Both the position numbers and the translations under genes were made by a program. Below are positions 16,506 to 25,162 of a stretch of DNA of 64,000 nucleotides, in pieces (the stretch's first letter is position 1; each line of letters opens with the position of its first letter). Source of the DNA: Cyanosarcina radialis HA8281-LM2 (lineage in GTDB: Bacteria; Cyanobacteriota; Cyanobacteriia; Cyanobacteriales; CCAP-1448); the NCBI GenBank assembly GCA_019359615.1, contig JAHHHA010000022.1, positions 1-64,000 on the forward strand, read 5' to 3'. The notes beneath the pieces are model-generated. The model saw only the letters and a list, made by a program, of their open reading frames with translations. It did no database searches and had not been told where the DNA came from.

Positions 16506-18728
16506 CTATGGGATTTCGGGCTGTCGCGCCAAATCGAAGACAGCCCGTACCAACTTCTCTAGCTCGACTGGCTTAGAAATATGTTCCTGAAAGCCTGCTG
16601 AAGCGGCTTTTTGTCGGTCTTCTTCTCTAGCATATGCCGTTAGAGCGATCGCCCGAATTTGTCCTCCTCGTTCCGGTGGCAGAGAGCGCACTCGCTTCAT
16701 TAAGGTATACCCATCCATCTCTGGCATCCCAATATCGCTCACCAAGATATGCGGTTGAAACGATTCCAGCAGGGTCAAACCTTCATTTCCTGAAGCCGCT
16801 GCCATCGACTCTGCTCCGTATTCCCGAAAGACGAAACTTAGCATCTGGCGGGTATCTGGTTCGTCATCCACTAGTAACACTCGGATACCTGTAAGGTCGA
16901 GTTTCCGAGCGAGCGAGTCTGGAGATCGATTGCTTTCATCGACAACAGCTACCAGCGGGAGTCTGACCGTGAAGGTCGCCCCTTGCCCTTCTCCACAACT
17001 AGCAGCCGCGATCGTACCTCCATGAGATTCTACTAAATAACGGACGATCGCCAGTCCCAAACCTAGCCCGCCGTGCTGGCGAGTGATGGAAGCATCCTCT
17101 TGACGAAAATACTCGAAAATATGGGGCAAGAACTCTCGACTAATGCCTTTACCCATATCCCTAACTGTAAGTTGACCATAGGGCATAGGGCATGGGGCAT
17201 GGGGCATAGGACATAGGGAATGCTCCTCTCCCCTGCTCCCCCTCTCCCCCTCTCCCCCTCTCCCTGCCTCCACACGTTCTAGCTCGATTTCCACTCGGCC
17301 GCCGCTGGGAGAGAATTTAATGGCATTAGAGAGCAGATTCCAGACGATTTGCTGCAAGCGAACGGCATCACCAGAGACTAGTCCGATATCGGGTAGTACC
17401 GCATGGAGCGCGATTGATTTGGCATCTGCCGAGGTTCTCACCGTCTCCATCGCCGACTCGACGATCGAACCTAAATTAACCGGAGCGGCATTTAAATTCA
17501 GCTTGCCTCGCAAGATCTTAGCGACATCGAGCAAGTCATCGATGAGTTGGGTTTGCAATTTGGCATTGCGTTCGATCGTATTTAGAGCTTCTTTAGTTTG
17601 AGCTTCATCTAATTGAGAGGTTTGCAGCAGTTTCACCCAGCCCAAGATCGGATTGAGAGGCGATCGCAACTCGTGGGAAAGCACTGCCAGAAACTCATCT
17701 TTGACTCGATTGGCCCGTTCGGCTTCTTCTCTGGCTGATTGCTCTTGGGCAAATAAGCGATCGCGTTCGATTTCGGTCTGCTGGCGCTCGGATAATTCAG
17801 CCCGTGCCTGCTGATAAAGTTCGGCTTGCTGGATAGCAATCCCCACCTGGGTACTCAATTGTTGGACTAGCTCAATCTCCAGGGGTTGCCACTGGCGAGG
17901 GGCCGCACATTGGTTGGCGACTAATAAGCCCCACAATCCTTCTCCATGCAAAATCGGCACTACCAAGTTAGCCGCGATCTGAAATTGGGAGAGCAAATCG
18001 ACATGACACTTACTTAAACCAGCCGCACGCACATCTGCCACTGCCTGAATGCGTCCCCGCCGATATTCTTCACCCCGCGTTTGCATGAAATAGCGGTCTT
18101 CCACCTGAACGTCTACTATCGACAACCAATTGTCACCGACAGACTCCACCACCACTATGCCGCTAAAGTCCGATCGAAAGCGATAAATAAAGACCCGATC
18201 GCATTGGAGAAACTGCCGCACTTCGTCTACAGTCGTCTGGAGAATTCGATCGAGTTTCAGCGATTGATGAATTTGCCGAGTCATCTGGGCCACCAATCGT
18301 TCGATTTCGATCCGCTGTTGCAGTTGAGCGCGTAACTGGACGGTGGCAATCGCCCCATTCACTGCCAGTTGCAGCCCTTCCGGGGTAATTTGTCCTTTGA
18401 CCAAATAATCCTGGGCCCCAGCTTTGATCGAACGGACGGCCAGCGCTTCGCTCCCCTGCCCTGTGACTACAATTACGGGCAAGCACGGCTGCTGCTTTTG
18501 GGTTGACATTCGATCGAGCCACTCCAGCCCATCTCCATCTGGCAGTCGGTAATCGAGCAACACCACATCCGGTTGGTGCTGCTGCCAGAGTTCTAACCCT
18601 TGCTGCCCCAATGTTGCTTCCAAGATGGTGTAGCGGTACTCGCAATCCCGCAGCAGATAGCGTCGATATAGCTCGCGATCTTCTGGGGAGTCATCAACAA
18701 TTAGGATCGTGCGCTGTTGCTCGCTCAT
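16506..18728 (-). CDS. Hybrid sensor histidine kinase (REC-GAF-HK-REC)
   Basis: A 740-residue soluble kinase. Domains in order: receiver (1-125, Asp59 in VVLLDYRLP), GAF (150-300, CDRVFIYRF), HisKA (345-410, His352 in SHELRSP), ATPase (455-590, N-box around NLLSNAIK, GLGLGL at 554-559) and a second receiver (615-735, Asp665 in VSDIGMPEMDG). The GAF has no cysteine at the usual bilin-attachment position, so light sensing is unproven. Residues about 487-517 are a low-complexity insert (GRGGEGERGSRGEE, CPMPHAPCPMPYG) that is a translated intergenic repeat. Both phospho-acceptor receivers and the kinase core look intact. No membrane segment. Confidence 0.92.
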   Translation of the reverse strand: MSEQQRTILIVDDSPEDRELYRRYLLRDCEYRYTILEATLGQQGLELWQQHQPDVVLLDYRLPDGDGLEWLDRMSTQKQQPCLPVIVVTGQGSEALAVRSIKAGAQDYLVKGQITPEGLQLAVNGAIATVQLRAQLQQRIEIERLVAQMTRQIHQSLKLDRILQTTVDEVRQFLQCDRVFIYRFRSDFSGIVVVESVGDNWLSIVDVQVEDRYFMQTRGEEYRRGRIQAVADVRAAGLSKCHVDLLSQFQIAANLVVPILHGEGLWGLLVANQCAAPRQWQPLEIELVQQLSTQVGIAIQQAELYQQARAELSERQQTEIERDRLFAQEQSAREEAERANRVKDEFLAVLSHELRSPLNPILGWVKLLQTSQLDEAQTKEALNTIERNAKLQTQLIDDLLDVAKILRGKLNLNAAPVNLGSIVESAMETVRTSADAKSIALHAVLPDIGLVSGDAVRLQQIVWNLLSNAIKFSPSGGRVEIELERVEAGRGGEGERGSRGEEHSLCPMPHAPCPMPYGQLTVRDMGKGISREFLPHIFEYFRQEDASITRQHGGLGLGLAIVRYLVESHGGTIAAASCGEGQGATFTVRLPLVAVVDESNRSPDSLARKLDLTGIRVLLVDDEPDTRQMLSFVFREYGAESMAAASGNEGLTLLESFQPHILVSDIGMPEMDGYTLMKRVRSLPPERGGQIRAIALTAYAREEDRQKAASAGFQEHISKPVELEKLVRAVFDLARQPEIP
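17175..17270 (-). repeat. Intergenic-type repeat inserted in frame in a kinase
   Basis: The stretch combines GGGCATAGGGCATGGGGCAT words (17178-17215) with CCCCTCTCCCCCTCTCC words (17225-17270). The same words lie outside genes at 21992-22028 and elsewhere. It adds about 31 codons between the N-box and G1-box of the ATPase domain without changing frame. Confidence 0.85.
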
Positions 18729-18829
18729 GGCTAGCTGTTATTGACGCGCTCTCGATTGAGAGGATTATTAGTGCTATTCTAAGCTGTCGATGCCAAGAGA
18801 TAGGTCAAAAAAAGTCAAAAGTCAAAAGT

Positions 18830-18975
18830 CAAAAAGCGGATGCGCTGCGCGGAGGTTTCCTCCGCAAGCAAGCGCACCAAGCAGCTTGCACCAAGCGGTT
18901 TTTGTCATCAGCTTGGCCCCAAGCGTAGCCGAAGGGTCAACTCCTCACGAGGAGAGGCTTGTATCCGCTTGTTTT
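18830..18975. repeat. REP-like dispersed element
   Basis: The stretch has AAAAGTCAAAAGTCAAAAGTC at its left and palindromic words GCGGATGCGCTGCGCGGAGG, TTTCCTCCGC, GCGCACCAAGCAGCTTGCAC and CGTAGCCGAAGGG. The core is repeated in inverted order at 37410-37515 inside the MITE. No gene is present between the two regulator genes here. Confidence 0.7.
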
Positions 18976-18978
18976 TAG

Positions 18979-19455
18979 TTAAATTGGCGATCGAGAATCT
19001 GGGAGGGTAGTGACATCAAACCAGTAATCCAAAATCGTTTGGATATTGCGTCTGAGTTGATTGAAATCAATTGGTTTGATGATGTAGCTGTTAGCTCCCT
19101 GTTGATAGCAAGTTTCAATATCTCTGGGGTTATTTGAGGTGGTAAAGACAACTACAGGAATGGTCTTCAAGTTGTCGTCTTCTTTAGTGCGGCGCAATAC
19201 TTCTCGTCCGTCGATGCCCGGTAAGTTCAAGTCGAGCAAAATCATCCCCGGACGAGGACTAGACTCAGGATTGTCGTCAACATCGGTACGGTAGAGAAAC
19301 GCTAATGCCTGTTCTCCCGTGACGCATCGTTCGATCGGGATAACCACGCCAGAGCGATGCAGAAATCGCAGAAAAGCTTCAAAATCCTCATCGCTATCTT
19401 CTACGATCAGTAAGGGTGGAGTTGGACTGAGTAGGGGTGCTGAAGTGCTGGTCAT
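18979..19455 (-). CDS. CheY-like single-domain response regulator (Rcp type)
   Basis: A 158-residue protein with one receiver domain: acidic pair in IVEDSDED, phospho-acceptor Asp75 in ILLDLNLPG, Thr in VFTTSNN, and Lys in YIIKPIDF. The extra segment RTDVDDNPESSPRPG before the acceptor is typical of phytochrome partner regulators such as Rcp1. There is no output domain. It lies about 200 bases after the bacteriophytochrome gene on the same strand, so it is the likely phosphate acceptor of that kinase. Confidence 0.9.
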   Translation of the reverse strand: MTSTSAPLLSPTPPLLIVEDSDEDFEAFLRFLHRSGVVIPIERCVTGEQALAFLYRTDVDDNPESSPRPGMILLDLNLPGIDGREVLRRTKEDDNLKTIPVVVFTTSNNPRDIETCYQQGANSYIIKPIDFNQLRRNIQTILDYWFDVTTLPDSRSPI

Positions 19456-19657
19456 CTGAATTATGAATTATGAATTATGAATTATGAAAACCCCATAGAT
19501 AAATCTAGTAGCTCTGACAATAACTAGCGTCCAGATTTTTTAGGCATATATTAATTTAGGGGCTAAAGCAGAGAATTTTTTGGTGGTTCGATTTTAGATT
19601 AACTTAAAAAAAGCAAAAAGAGATTTCGAGCTTATTCCACAATCGATCGCTCTTAGG

Positions 19658-21988
19658 TCATAAATGGGCCTCCCCTGGCAGAGTAAAGTAAAACGTACTG
19701 CCCTCACCAGGCATAGATTCTACCCAGATTTCGCCGCCGTGTCGTTCCACGATCTTGCGGGCAATGGTTAACCCGGCTCCAGTGCCACCGCCATATTCGT
19801 CGCGTCCGTGTAACCGCCGGAAGATCTGAAAAATTTTGTTTAAGTGCTGTTCGGGAATTCCGATACCGTTGTCGCGAACGTAGAAAGTATAAGTTTGGGG
19901 AAGTGGGAGAAGGCGAGAGGGGGAAGAGAGGGAAGAGAGGGTAGAGGTTCGACCTGAGCTTATTTCTGGAGGTGAAAAGCCAATTTCAACCGATTTTTGG
20001 GCTTTATTGTTGTATTTAATGGCGTTGCTAAGCAGATTGGTAAATAATTCGCTAACTTGAGCGCGATCGCATTCGATTACGGGTAGGGGTTGAGGGCAGT
20101 GAAACTCTACTGAATGCTGCGGTTGGCTCATCTTTAAGGTAGCGATCGCTTGTTGGAGTAAAACGTTCAAATCGACTCTTTGCCAAGCCAGTTCGGCGCG
20201 TCCCAAGCGAGAAAAATGCAGCAGCGAGTTGATTAAATCTTCCATGCGTTGGGTTAGCCGCACCAACGTTTGCAGCTTTCTGATGCCGTCCTCATTCAAT
20301 ACGTCGGCGTGGTCTTCCATCAAGAAGTTGGCATAGTTATGAATTCCCCGCAGTGGTTCTTTTAGATCGTGAGAGGCAATGTAGGCAAAAGAATCGAGTT
20401 CGTCGTTGCTGCGCTTTAGCTCGATATTCACCGCCGCCAGTTCGTCCGCTTGCTTGAGAATTACGCCTACCAGGAGGCTGCGCAGTTCGGCAACGGCTTC
20501 AATTTCCCAAGCCTTCCAGGGAAGAGAGCAACCGCTGACGGTTTCTTGCCATAAGGCAAAAGATTTTCGCGGCGATAGCCGCTGGCCGTTATCTGCTGAA
20601 ACTTCTACAGGTTTATGAGGATTGCCGCCCCAGTTAACCGTTTGTCTCACTTCGGGACGAAACCAGAGAATGTACGTGCGATGAACTTTAGAAATTTCTA
20701 AGGCTAACAAGCCACTGGCTACCTCTTTAAAATTCTCCGCCGCTGGATAAACCTCAGAAAGCGATCGAGTCTGAAACAAATTATCGGCTTGAATGTGCTG
20801 TTGGAGCCAATCGAGCAGAGCGGGGATAACCTCTAGTGGCAGCGTTTGTCCCAGAGTAATGAGGCGATCGTTGCCCCCGCTGACTACGGCTCCCGACGCA
20901 CCTGCTAGTTCTAGCAAATTCGATTGTAATCTCTCGATCCCATCTAAGAAGTATTCTGACTGGGATAGGGATTCGACAAACTTGGTGATTAGCGACTGCA
21001 AGCGCATTTTAGCTTCTAAGTCTTCATTGGCTTCCTTCGTCGCCAACTCCAACGACATCACTTGCCCGATAAATTCACAAGCTATTCGCACGCCGTAGGG
21101 CACGTAATTAGGTGATGAGTGATGGCAGACAATCATTCCCCATAACTTTTGGTCTTGAATCAATGAGATGGTTAGGGTTGCGGTTGCCCCCATGTTGCGA
21201 AGATACTCGATATGAATGGGCGAGACACTTCGCAATACGCACAGGCTCATATCCAAGGGTCGATCGCTTAAGGGGTTATTTGCTGGAGTTAACCCCGTCG
21301 GTTGGTAATTCACATCTGGAATTAACCGCAGCCAATTGAGCTTGTAAAGCTGTCGGGCTTGCTGGGGAATGTCTGTAGCTGGGTAACGCAAGTCTATATA
21401 GGGCGTTCCCCAATCGGATTTATCTTCAGCAATGACGCTGCCAGAGCCTTCAGGGTCGAACCGATATACCATTACTCGATCGAATCGAGCGATCCGGCGG
21501 ACTTCTTTGACGGCAATTTGGCACATTTCTACCAATGTCTGTGCCTTTTGGATTTTGGTAATTGTCCCTCTAACGTGCCGATAAAAATCAAAAAAGTCGG
21601 TCGGCTGTTGGGTCGTTTTCGGTTCCAGTTCTAGAACTATTGCCCCATCAGAGCGATGAACGATGCCATCAAACCGCAGGAATTCACCTGGACCATCGTT
21701 GGCTGCGGTAGCACGGATCGCAATATCTAAAGGGTTTGCGCTCTCAAAGTCTTCTGACAGACATTGCCAGATGGCCGCAATTCGATCGGCATCAAGCAAG
21801 TCTGACAGCGGTTGGCCCAGCAATTGTTGAGGATCGCGATCGAGCAAACTAAAAGTATTGTTGCTAACTTGTACGATTTCGAGTTCCGGCTCTTTGATAA
21901 CCAGCAGCACCCCGTGGGGCTGAATCAGTCCTGGAATGTGAATCGGTTCTCGATCGCAATTCGTTAAGTCAACTGTTGGCTCAATCAT
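19658..21988 (-). CDS. Bacteriophytochrome-type histidine kinase
   Basis: A 776-residue red/far-red photoreceptor kinase from ATG 21988. The frame extends 10 codons upstream, but these (MPYAPCPMPE) are only translated repeat. Domains: PAS (TNCDREPIHIPGLIQPHG), GAF (RYPATDIPQQAR), PHY and HisKA/ATPase (SHDLKEPL, NGIGIPEQ). The Cys in TNCDREPIHIPG is the biliverdin-binding site of BphP-type phytochromes. The Cph1-type GAF cysteine is absent (SVSPIHIEYL), so biliverdin rather than phycocyanobilin is expected. A purine-rich repeat encodes a Ser-rich insert (SSGRTSTLSSLSSPSRL) in the ATPase domain. The regulator at 18979 is its probable partner. Confidence 0.92.
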   Translation of the reverse strand: MIEPTVDLTNCDREPIHIPGLIQPHGVLLVIKEPELEIVQVSNNTFSLLDRDPQQLLGQPLSDLLDADRIAAIWQCLSEDFESANPLDIAIRATAANDGPGEFLRFDGIVHRSDGAIVLELEPKTTQQPTDFFDFYRHVRGTITKIQKAQTLVEMCQIAVKEVRRIARFDRVMVYRFDPEGSGSVIAEDKSDWGTPYIDLRYPATDIPQQARQLYKLNWLRLIPDVNYQPTGLTPANNPLSDRPLDMSLCVLRSVSPIHIEYLRNMGATATLTISLIQDQKLWGMIVCHHSSPNYVPYGVRIACEFIGQVMSLELATKEANEDLEAKMRLQSLITKFVESLSQSEYFLDGIERLQSNLLELAGASGAVVSGGNDRLITLGQTLPLEVIPALLDWLQQHIQADNLFQTRSLSEVYPAAENFKEVASGLLALEISKVHRTYILWFRPEVRQTVNWGGNPHKPVEVSADNGQRLSPRKSFALWQETVSGCSLPWKAWEIEAVAELRSLLVGVILKQADELAAVNIELKRSNDELDSFAYIASHDLKEPLRGIHNYANFLMEDHADVLNEDGIRKLQTLVRLTQRMEDLINSLLHFSRLGRAELAWQRVDLNVLLQQAIATLKMSQPQHSVEFHCPQPLPVIECDRAQVSELFTNLLSNAIKYNNKAQKSVEIGFSPPEISSGRTSTLSSLSSPSRLLPLPQTYTFYVRDNGIGIPEQHLNKIFQIFRRLHGRDEYGGGTGAGLTIARKIVERHGGEIWVESMPGEGSTFYFTLPGEAHL
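19896..19946 (-). repeat. Purine-rich intergenic-type repeat inside the phytochrome gene
   Basis: GGGAAGAGAGGGAAGAGAGGG-like words encode the SSLSSPSRL-type insert. It lies at the same loop (between N-box and G1-box) as the unrelated insert in the 16506-18728 kinase. Confidence 0.75.
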
Positions 21989-21991
21989 TTC

Positions 21992-22028
21992 GGGCATAGG
22001 GCATGGGGCATAGGGCATGGGGCATAGG
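21992..22028. repeat. GGGCATAGGGCATGGGGCAT short tandem repeat
   Basis: Alternating GGGCATA and GGGGCAT units directly upstream of the phytochrome start. The same unit type is found inside the kinase gene at 17178-17215. Confidence 0.85.
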
Positions 22029-22133
22029 AATAGTTATATAAAATTTATTCCGATCGCGTACCCGTACCCATTAATTAACAATTAAAAGATTTATTGAATT
22101 TCATTGTAAATTGCGAATTGAGAATTGTTTTGG

Positions 22134-22727
22134 TCAAGACCAAAAATCGATCGCATCGTATCCTAGCTGGCCGAGCATTTGGCGCAACAGGGGCAAACTC
22201 AAACCGATAACGTTACTGTGACAGCCTTCGATTTTTTCGACAAATAGCCCGCCGCGAAAATCCAGAGCAAAGCAGCCAGCACATTTCATAGGTTCGCCCG
22301 TAGCCACATAGGCTTCAATTTCGCGATCGCTGGCATTAGCAAAATACACCTTTGTAATCCCACATCGAACTAAAGTTTGCTGCTGTTGCTGGTCGATTAA
22401 AGCATGGCCCGTGTAGAGAATTCCCATATTTCCCCTCATCTGCTGCCAGCGGGCGATCGCTTCGGCGACTGATGGCGGTTTCCCATAAATCTTACCGCCT
22501 ACAGTCAGTAAGGAGTCGCACCCTAACACCAAAGAGTCAGAAAACTTTTTGGCAACTGTTTGGGCTTTGCATAGTGCCAATGTTTCTACTAGTTCCATCG
22601 GATCGCTCAGTTGGACTTGCGATTCGTCAAAATCGCCGATGGAAACAACTGGGACAATTCCCGCATTTTCCAGCAAGCTGCGACGCGCGGGAGAGGCGGA
22701 AGCGAGGACGAAGGTAGGTGCGTGCAT
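22134..22727 (-). CDS. maf: Maf-family nucleotide pyrophosphatase
   Basis: A 197-residue cytoplasmic enzyme. The Maf N-terminus [16 protein letters not shown], the central LGCDSLL, GKP and the TGHALI block are all present, with the C-terminal [12 protein letters not shown]. Maf proteins hydrolyse dTTP, UTP or modified nucleotides to monophosphates, a house-cleaning role, and are linked to division control. Length is normal. It is preceded by a run of GGGGAGAT repeats (22729-22770) and is on the same strand as psbP. Confidence 0.93.
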   Translation of the reverse strand: MHAPTFVLASASPARRSLLENAGIVPVVSIGDFDESQVQLSDPMELVETLALCKAQTVAKKFSDSLVLGCDSLLTVGGKIYGKPPSVAEAIARWQQMRGNMGILYTGHALIDQQQQQTLVRCGITKVYFANASDREIEAYVATGEPMKCAGCFALDFRGGLFVEKIEGCHSNVIGLSLPLLRQMLGQLGYDAIDFWS

Positions 22728-22728
22728 G

Positions 22729-22770
22729 AGGGGGAGATGGGGAGATGGGGAGATGGGGAGATGGGGAATA
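22729..22770. repeat. GGGGAGAT tandem repeats
   Basis: Four to five copies of a GGGGAGAT/GGGGAGATG unit in the maf-psbP gap, a simple repeat likely to vary in copy number. Confidence 0.85.
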
Positions 22771-22791
22771 AACTATGCCCTATGCCCTTTT

Positions 22792-23337
22792 TCAATCGAC
22801 CGTGAAGGAATTGACTACTTGTTTCAATGTGGCTTGAACTTTTTGCCAGCGGCTTTCTGTAGTTGAGGCGTTGAAGGTGAGGAGCTTGCCCCGACTGACG
22901 GCGACGCTAGCTAAATTGTGTCGTGCGCCATTGGGAAGTTTAACCGCATATTCGAGCAGGTAGTATTTCTTGGCGTTCTTTTCGCGGGCTTCGGCATTCA
23001 CTAATTCTGCCTGACGGTTAGAATTAGGGGGTGCGATCGCATTTTTCAACAGTTTGTATCCTACCTCCCCAGGCGTACCCAAATCTGTAAGGGTTTTGCC
23101 CTGAGCTACCGGACTGATAACGACGCTGATATTCTCGGTTTGCTCGATCAAATCGTGAAAGACTACATCCGGTCCGTCTTTGACTTTCACAGATAGCCAA
23201 CCATTAGGATAAAGAAATTTGTAGCCTTTAGTAGTATCTATATAAGGTTTGAGACTACTGGCAACTGCGGGAGCAACGCTTATCTGTAGGCTCAAACATA
23301 AGACTAACAGTAAGATTGCCGCGATTCGTTTCAACAT
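22792..23337 (-). CDS. psbP: PsbP-family protein (CyanoP)
   Basis: A 181-residue protein with an N-terminal hydrophobic export segment (ILLLVLCLSLQISVAPAVASS) and a PsbP domain: YIDTTKGYKFLYPNGWL, VVFHDLIEQTENISVVISP and the C-terminal VVNSFTVD. CyanoP is a lumenal factor that aids early photosystem II assembly. CyanoP is usually a lipoprotein; here the only cysteine in the signal (residue 14) lacks a good lipobox, so processing at the AVASS site by ordinary signal peptidase seems more likely. Confidence 0.9.
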   Translation of the reverse strand: MLKRIAAILLLVLCLSLQISVAPAVASSLKPYIDTTKGYKFLYPNGWLSVKVKDGPDVVFHDLIEQTENISVVISPVAQGKTLTDLGTPGEVGYKLLKNAIAPPNSNRQAELVNAEAREKNAKKYYLLEYAVKLPNGARHNLASVAVSRGKLLTFNASTTESRWQKVQATLKQVVNSFTVD

Positions 23338-23518
23338 TTGTTTTGTCCTTATAGCTATTCTTCACCCGATTACCCGCCGTTTTTCCAGCCAGGTTAAGAG
23401 TCATTCCAATCTTATATATTAAACTCTCAAGCATTTTTTTATAAAAGATTATTCAAAATTACTCTTGTAAAGCATTGCGTCCATCCAGTTGTCGTTAATT
23501 TGTTATCGGTTTTTAATT

Positions 23519-24316
23519 ATGACTTTTGTGAATACTTGGAAAGGCGATCGAATAACTTTAGATTTTCGTCCTGAAGTTTATCGAGAACTGCAAAATAAGT
23601 ACCGAGACATGAATTTGTTGGTCAGCGATCTGATCTTATCTCAGGAAAAGTTAAGCAAAAATATAGATCTATATAATATTAATCCTTATAAAGATGTAGT
23701 AGATAAAGGCGTATATATTTTGAGTGAAAATGACGAAAAATTAGAGATATTTCCAGAACGCCAATTGGCGTTGAAATGCTCGCGAGGACAAATTTGGGCA
23801 GAGAATCTTAGGAAACAATTTTATCGCAGCACTCAACTAGCCTATGACTTTGCCACTAAACTAAGCGATCGCGAACGACACTTATTAGAAGTCTGTCCGG
23901 TTTATCTTCATTTTCAAAGTCATCGATCGAGCGAGTTTTTCAAACAAGTCCTTTGGATGCCAAGATTAGAAGGATATATCGATCTAGGGCAAGAGCGAGA
24001 GGGTTTAAATGCTGAATTCTGTCAGGTTTTCAAGATTCCTAGCGTTGAAGAAATTTCTAGTAAGTCTCAATTTAAATTACATTTACTTTTAGATCGCGAT
24101 CGGCAACGCCAACTTTTAAAAATCCAAACCGTCTACTTATTTAAAAGATTGCACCAAAAAGGTATTAATATTTGCAGCTTGAATCAAAAAAACATTTTAG
24201 TCAGTCGGATCTCAAATAATAGCTATGCTAAATATATTCTCATAGATTTAACAACCGATTGGTTCCCGCCCATATCACCCCTATATAATGCTTTAAATTA
24301 CCTATTGTGTAACTAA
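23519..24316 (+). CDS. Kinase-fold-like protein with degenerate catalytic loop
   Basis: A 265-residue protein from ATG 23519; a TTG 30 bases upstream would add a doubtful extension. I do not recognise a named family. Between residues about 205 and 245 the pattern FKRLHQKGINICSLNQKNILV, then KYILIDLTTDW, has the spacing of a protein-kinase-like catalytic loop (HxxD....N) followed by a DFG-like Asp. The catalytic Asp position is Ser, while Asn and the later Asp are kept. This suggests a pseudokinase or a diverged phosphotransferase. The N-terminal half is rich in charged helices. Its codons are more AT-rich than neighbours (many ATA/TTA), possibly a sign of transfer. No partner gene is obvious. 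Confidence 0.5.
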   Translation: MTFVNTWKGDRITLDFRPEVYRELQNKYRDMNLLVSDLILSQEKLSKNIDLYNINPYKDVVDKGVYILSENDEKLEIFPERQLALKCSRGQIWAENLRKQFYRSTQLAYDFATKLSDRERHLLEVCPVYLHFQSHRSSEFFKQVLWMPRLEGYIDLGQEREGLNAEFCQVFKIPSVEEISSKSQFKLHLLLDRDRQRQLLKIQTVYLFKRLHQKGINICSLNQKNILVSRISNNSYAKYILIDLTTDWFPPISPLYNALNYLLCN

Positions 24317-24336
24317 TACCATTTCTGAAAAACGAA

Positions 24337-24577
24337 GGCTGGCTGCCATTGATGTCAAGTTAACGATCGAAACCTTCATCCGTCAGGGGTTGAAAACCCC
24401 TGCCTCATAGCTAAAGTCCTCTAAAGAGAACTAAAAGAGGACTAAACTGAAGTCAAGTTAGTCCATTTTAATGGACTTGTGCTTAAGCTGTGGGGTTTTG
24501 AACCCCTGGCGGTTGGCGCTGAAGATCGAGGCCCAAGAATGGTTCTAGCCTTAAGTTGATACCAATGGCTGGCTGCC
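24337..24577. repeat. Structured intergenic element with multiple hairpins
   Basis: The 11-base direct repeat GGCTGGCTGCC bounds the stretch (24337-24347 and 24567-24577). Inside are four hairpins: CAGGGGTT/AACCCCTG, AGTCCTCT/AGAGGACT, AGTCCATT/AATGGACT and GGGGTTTT/GAACCCC. No reading frame is present. This looks like a small non-autonomous mobile element or structured RNA copy. Confidence 0.6.
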
Positions 24578-24647
24578 CTCATCTCTTGTATCCTCGCTTA
24601 CCAAGGCTACTGCGTATATATCGGGAGGGGCTTTCCCCTAAATTAGC

Positions 24648-25160
24648 TTAAGGCAGCGATCGCCAAATTTCGATCGAGCCATCTTGCCGCGCTATAGCTA
24701 GGATTTTGTCATCAAGGCTCAAAGTTAAGGCAAAAACTGGCGACGTGCTGCTGGTTATGCTTTGTTCTAGCTTAGCTGAGGTCAAATTCCAAATTTTGGT
24801 GTTGCTGTTGCCACTTCCCGTGACTAAAAACTGTCGATGGCGACCGATCGCTAAACTGTTAATCGAAAATAGCTGACTAGCTGTTGGATCTTCAGTTTCA
24901 ATAGTTTTTTGTAATGTTCCTGTATTTAAGTCCCAAATTTTTATTTGGCGATCGCCCCCGCAACTAATTATAGTCTTACCATCTGGAGTAATAACTAGAT
25001 TGTAAACCGAGCCAGCCTGACTTTTAAATGCTCTTTGTTGGTAAAACTCGATCGCAGGATTATTGCTAGCAGTCGAGCGATCGTATTTGTTATAGCTACA
25101 AGCAGATACAAATAACAAAAGTAATCCAAAGCAAATATATATTTGTCCGATATAATTCAT
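24648..25160 (-). CDS. Lipoprotein with three WD40 repeats
   Basis: From ATG 25160 the 170-residue product starts with a signal segment and lipobox (FGLLLLFVSAC), so it should be lipidated at that Cys. Three WD40 units follow (VYNLVITPDGK to KIWDLNTG; INSLAIGRHRQ to KIWNLTS; VFALTLSLDDK to IEIWRSLP). A closed propeller needs about seven, so this either oligomerises or is a truncated copy of a longer gene. It starts 3 bases before the stop of the DUF3598 gene, implying one transcript. Confidence 0.75.
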   Translation of the reverse strand: MNYIGQIYICFGLLLLFVSACSYNKYDRSTASNNPAIEFYQQRAFKSQAGSVYNLVITPDGKTIISCGGDRQIKIWDLNTGTLQKTIETEDPTASQLFSINSLAIGRHRQFLVTGSGNSNTKIWNLTSAKLEQSITSSTSPVFALTLSLDDKILAIARQDGSIEIWRSLP

Positions 25161-25162
25161 GC

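Noticed and set aside
18163-18645. 160-codon minus-strand frame inside the hybrid kinase
   Set aside because: Overlaps the receiver and GAF domains in another frame; the kinase is clearly the real gene.
22549-22866. 105-codon plus-strand frame across maf and psbP ends
   Set aside because: It reads through GGGGAGAT repeats and antisense to two conserved genes.
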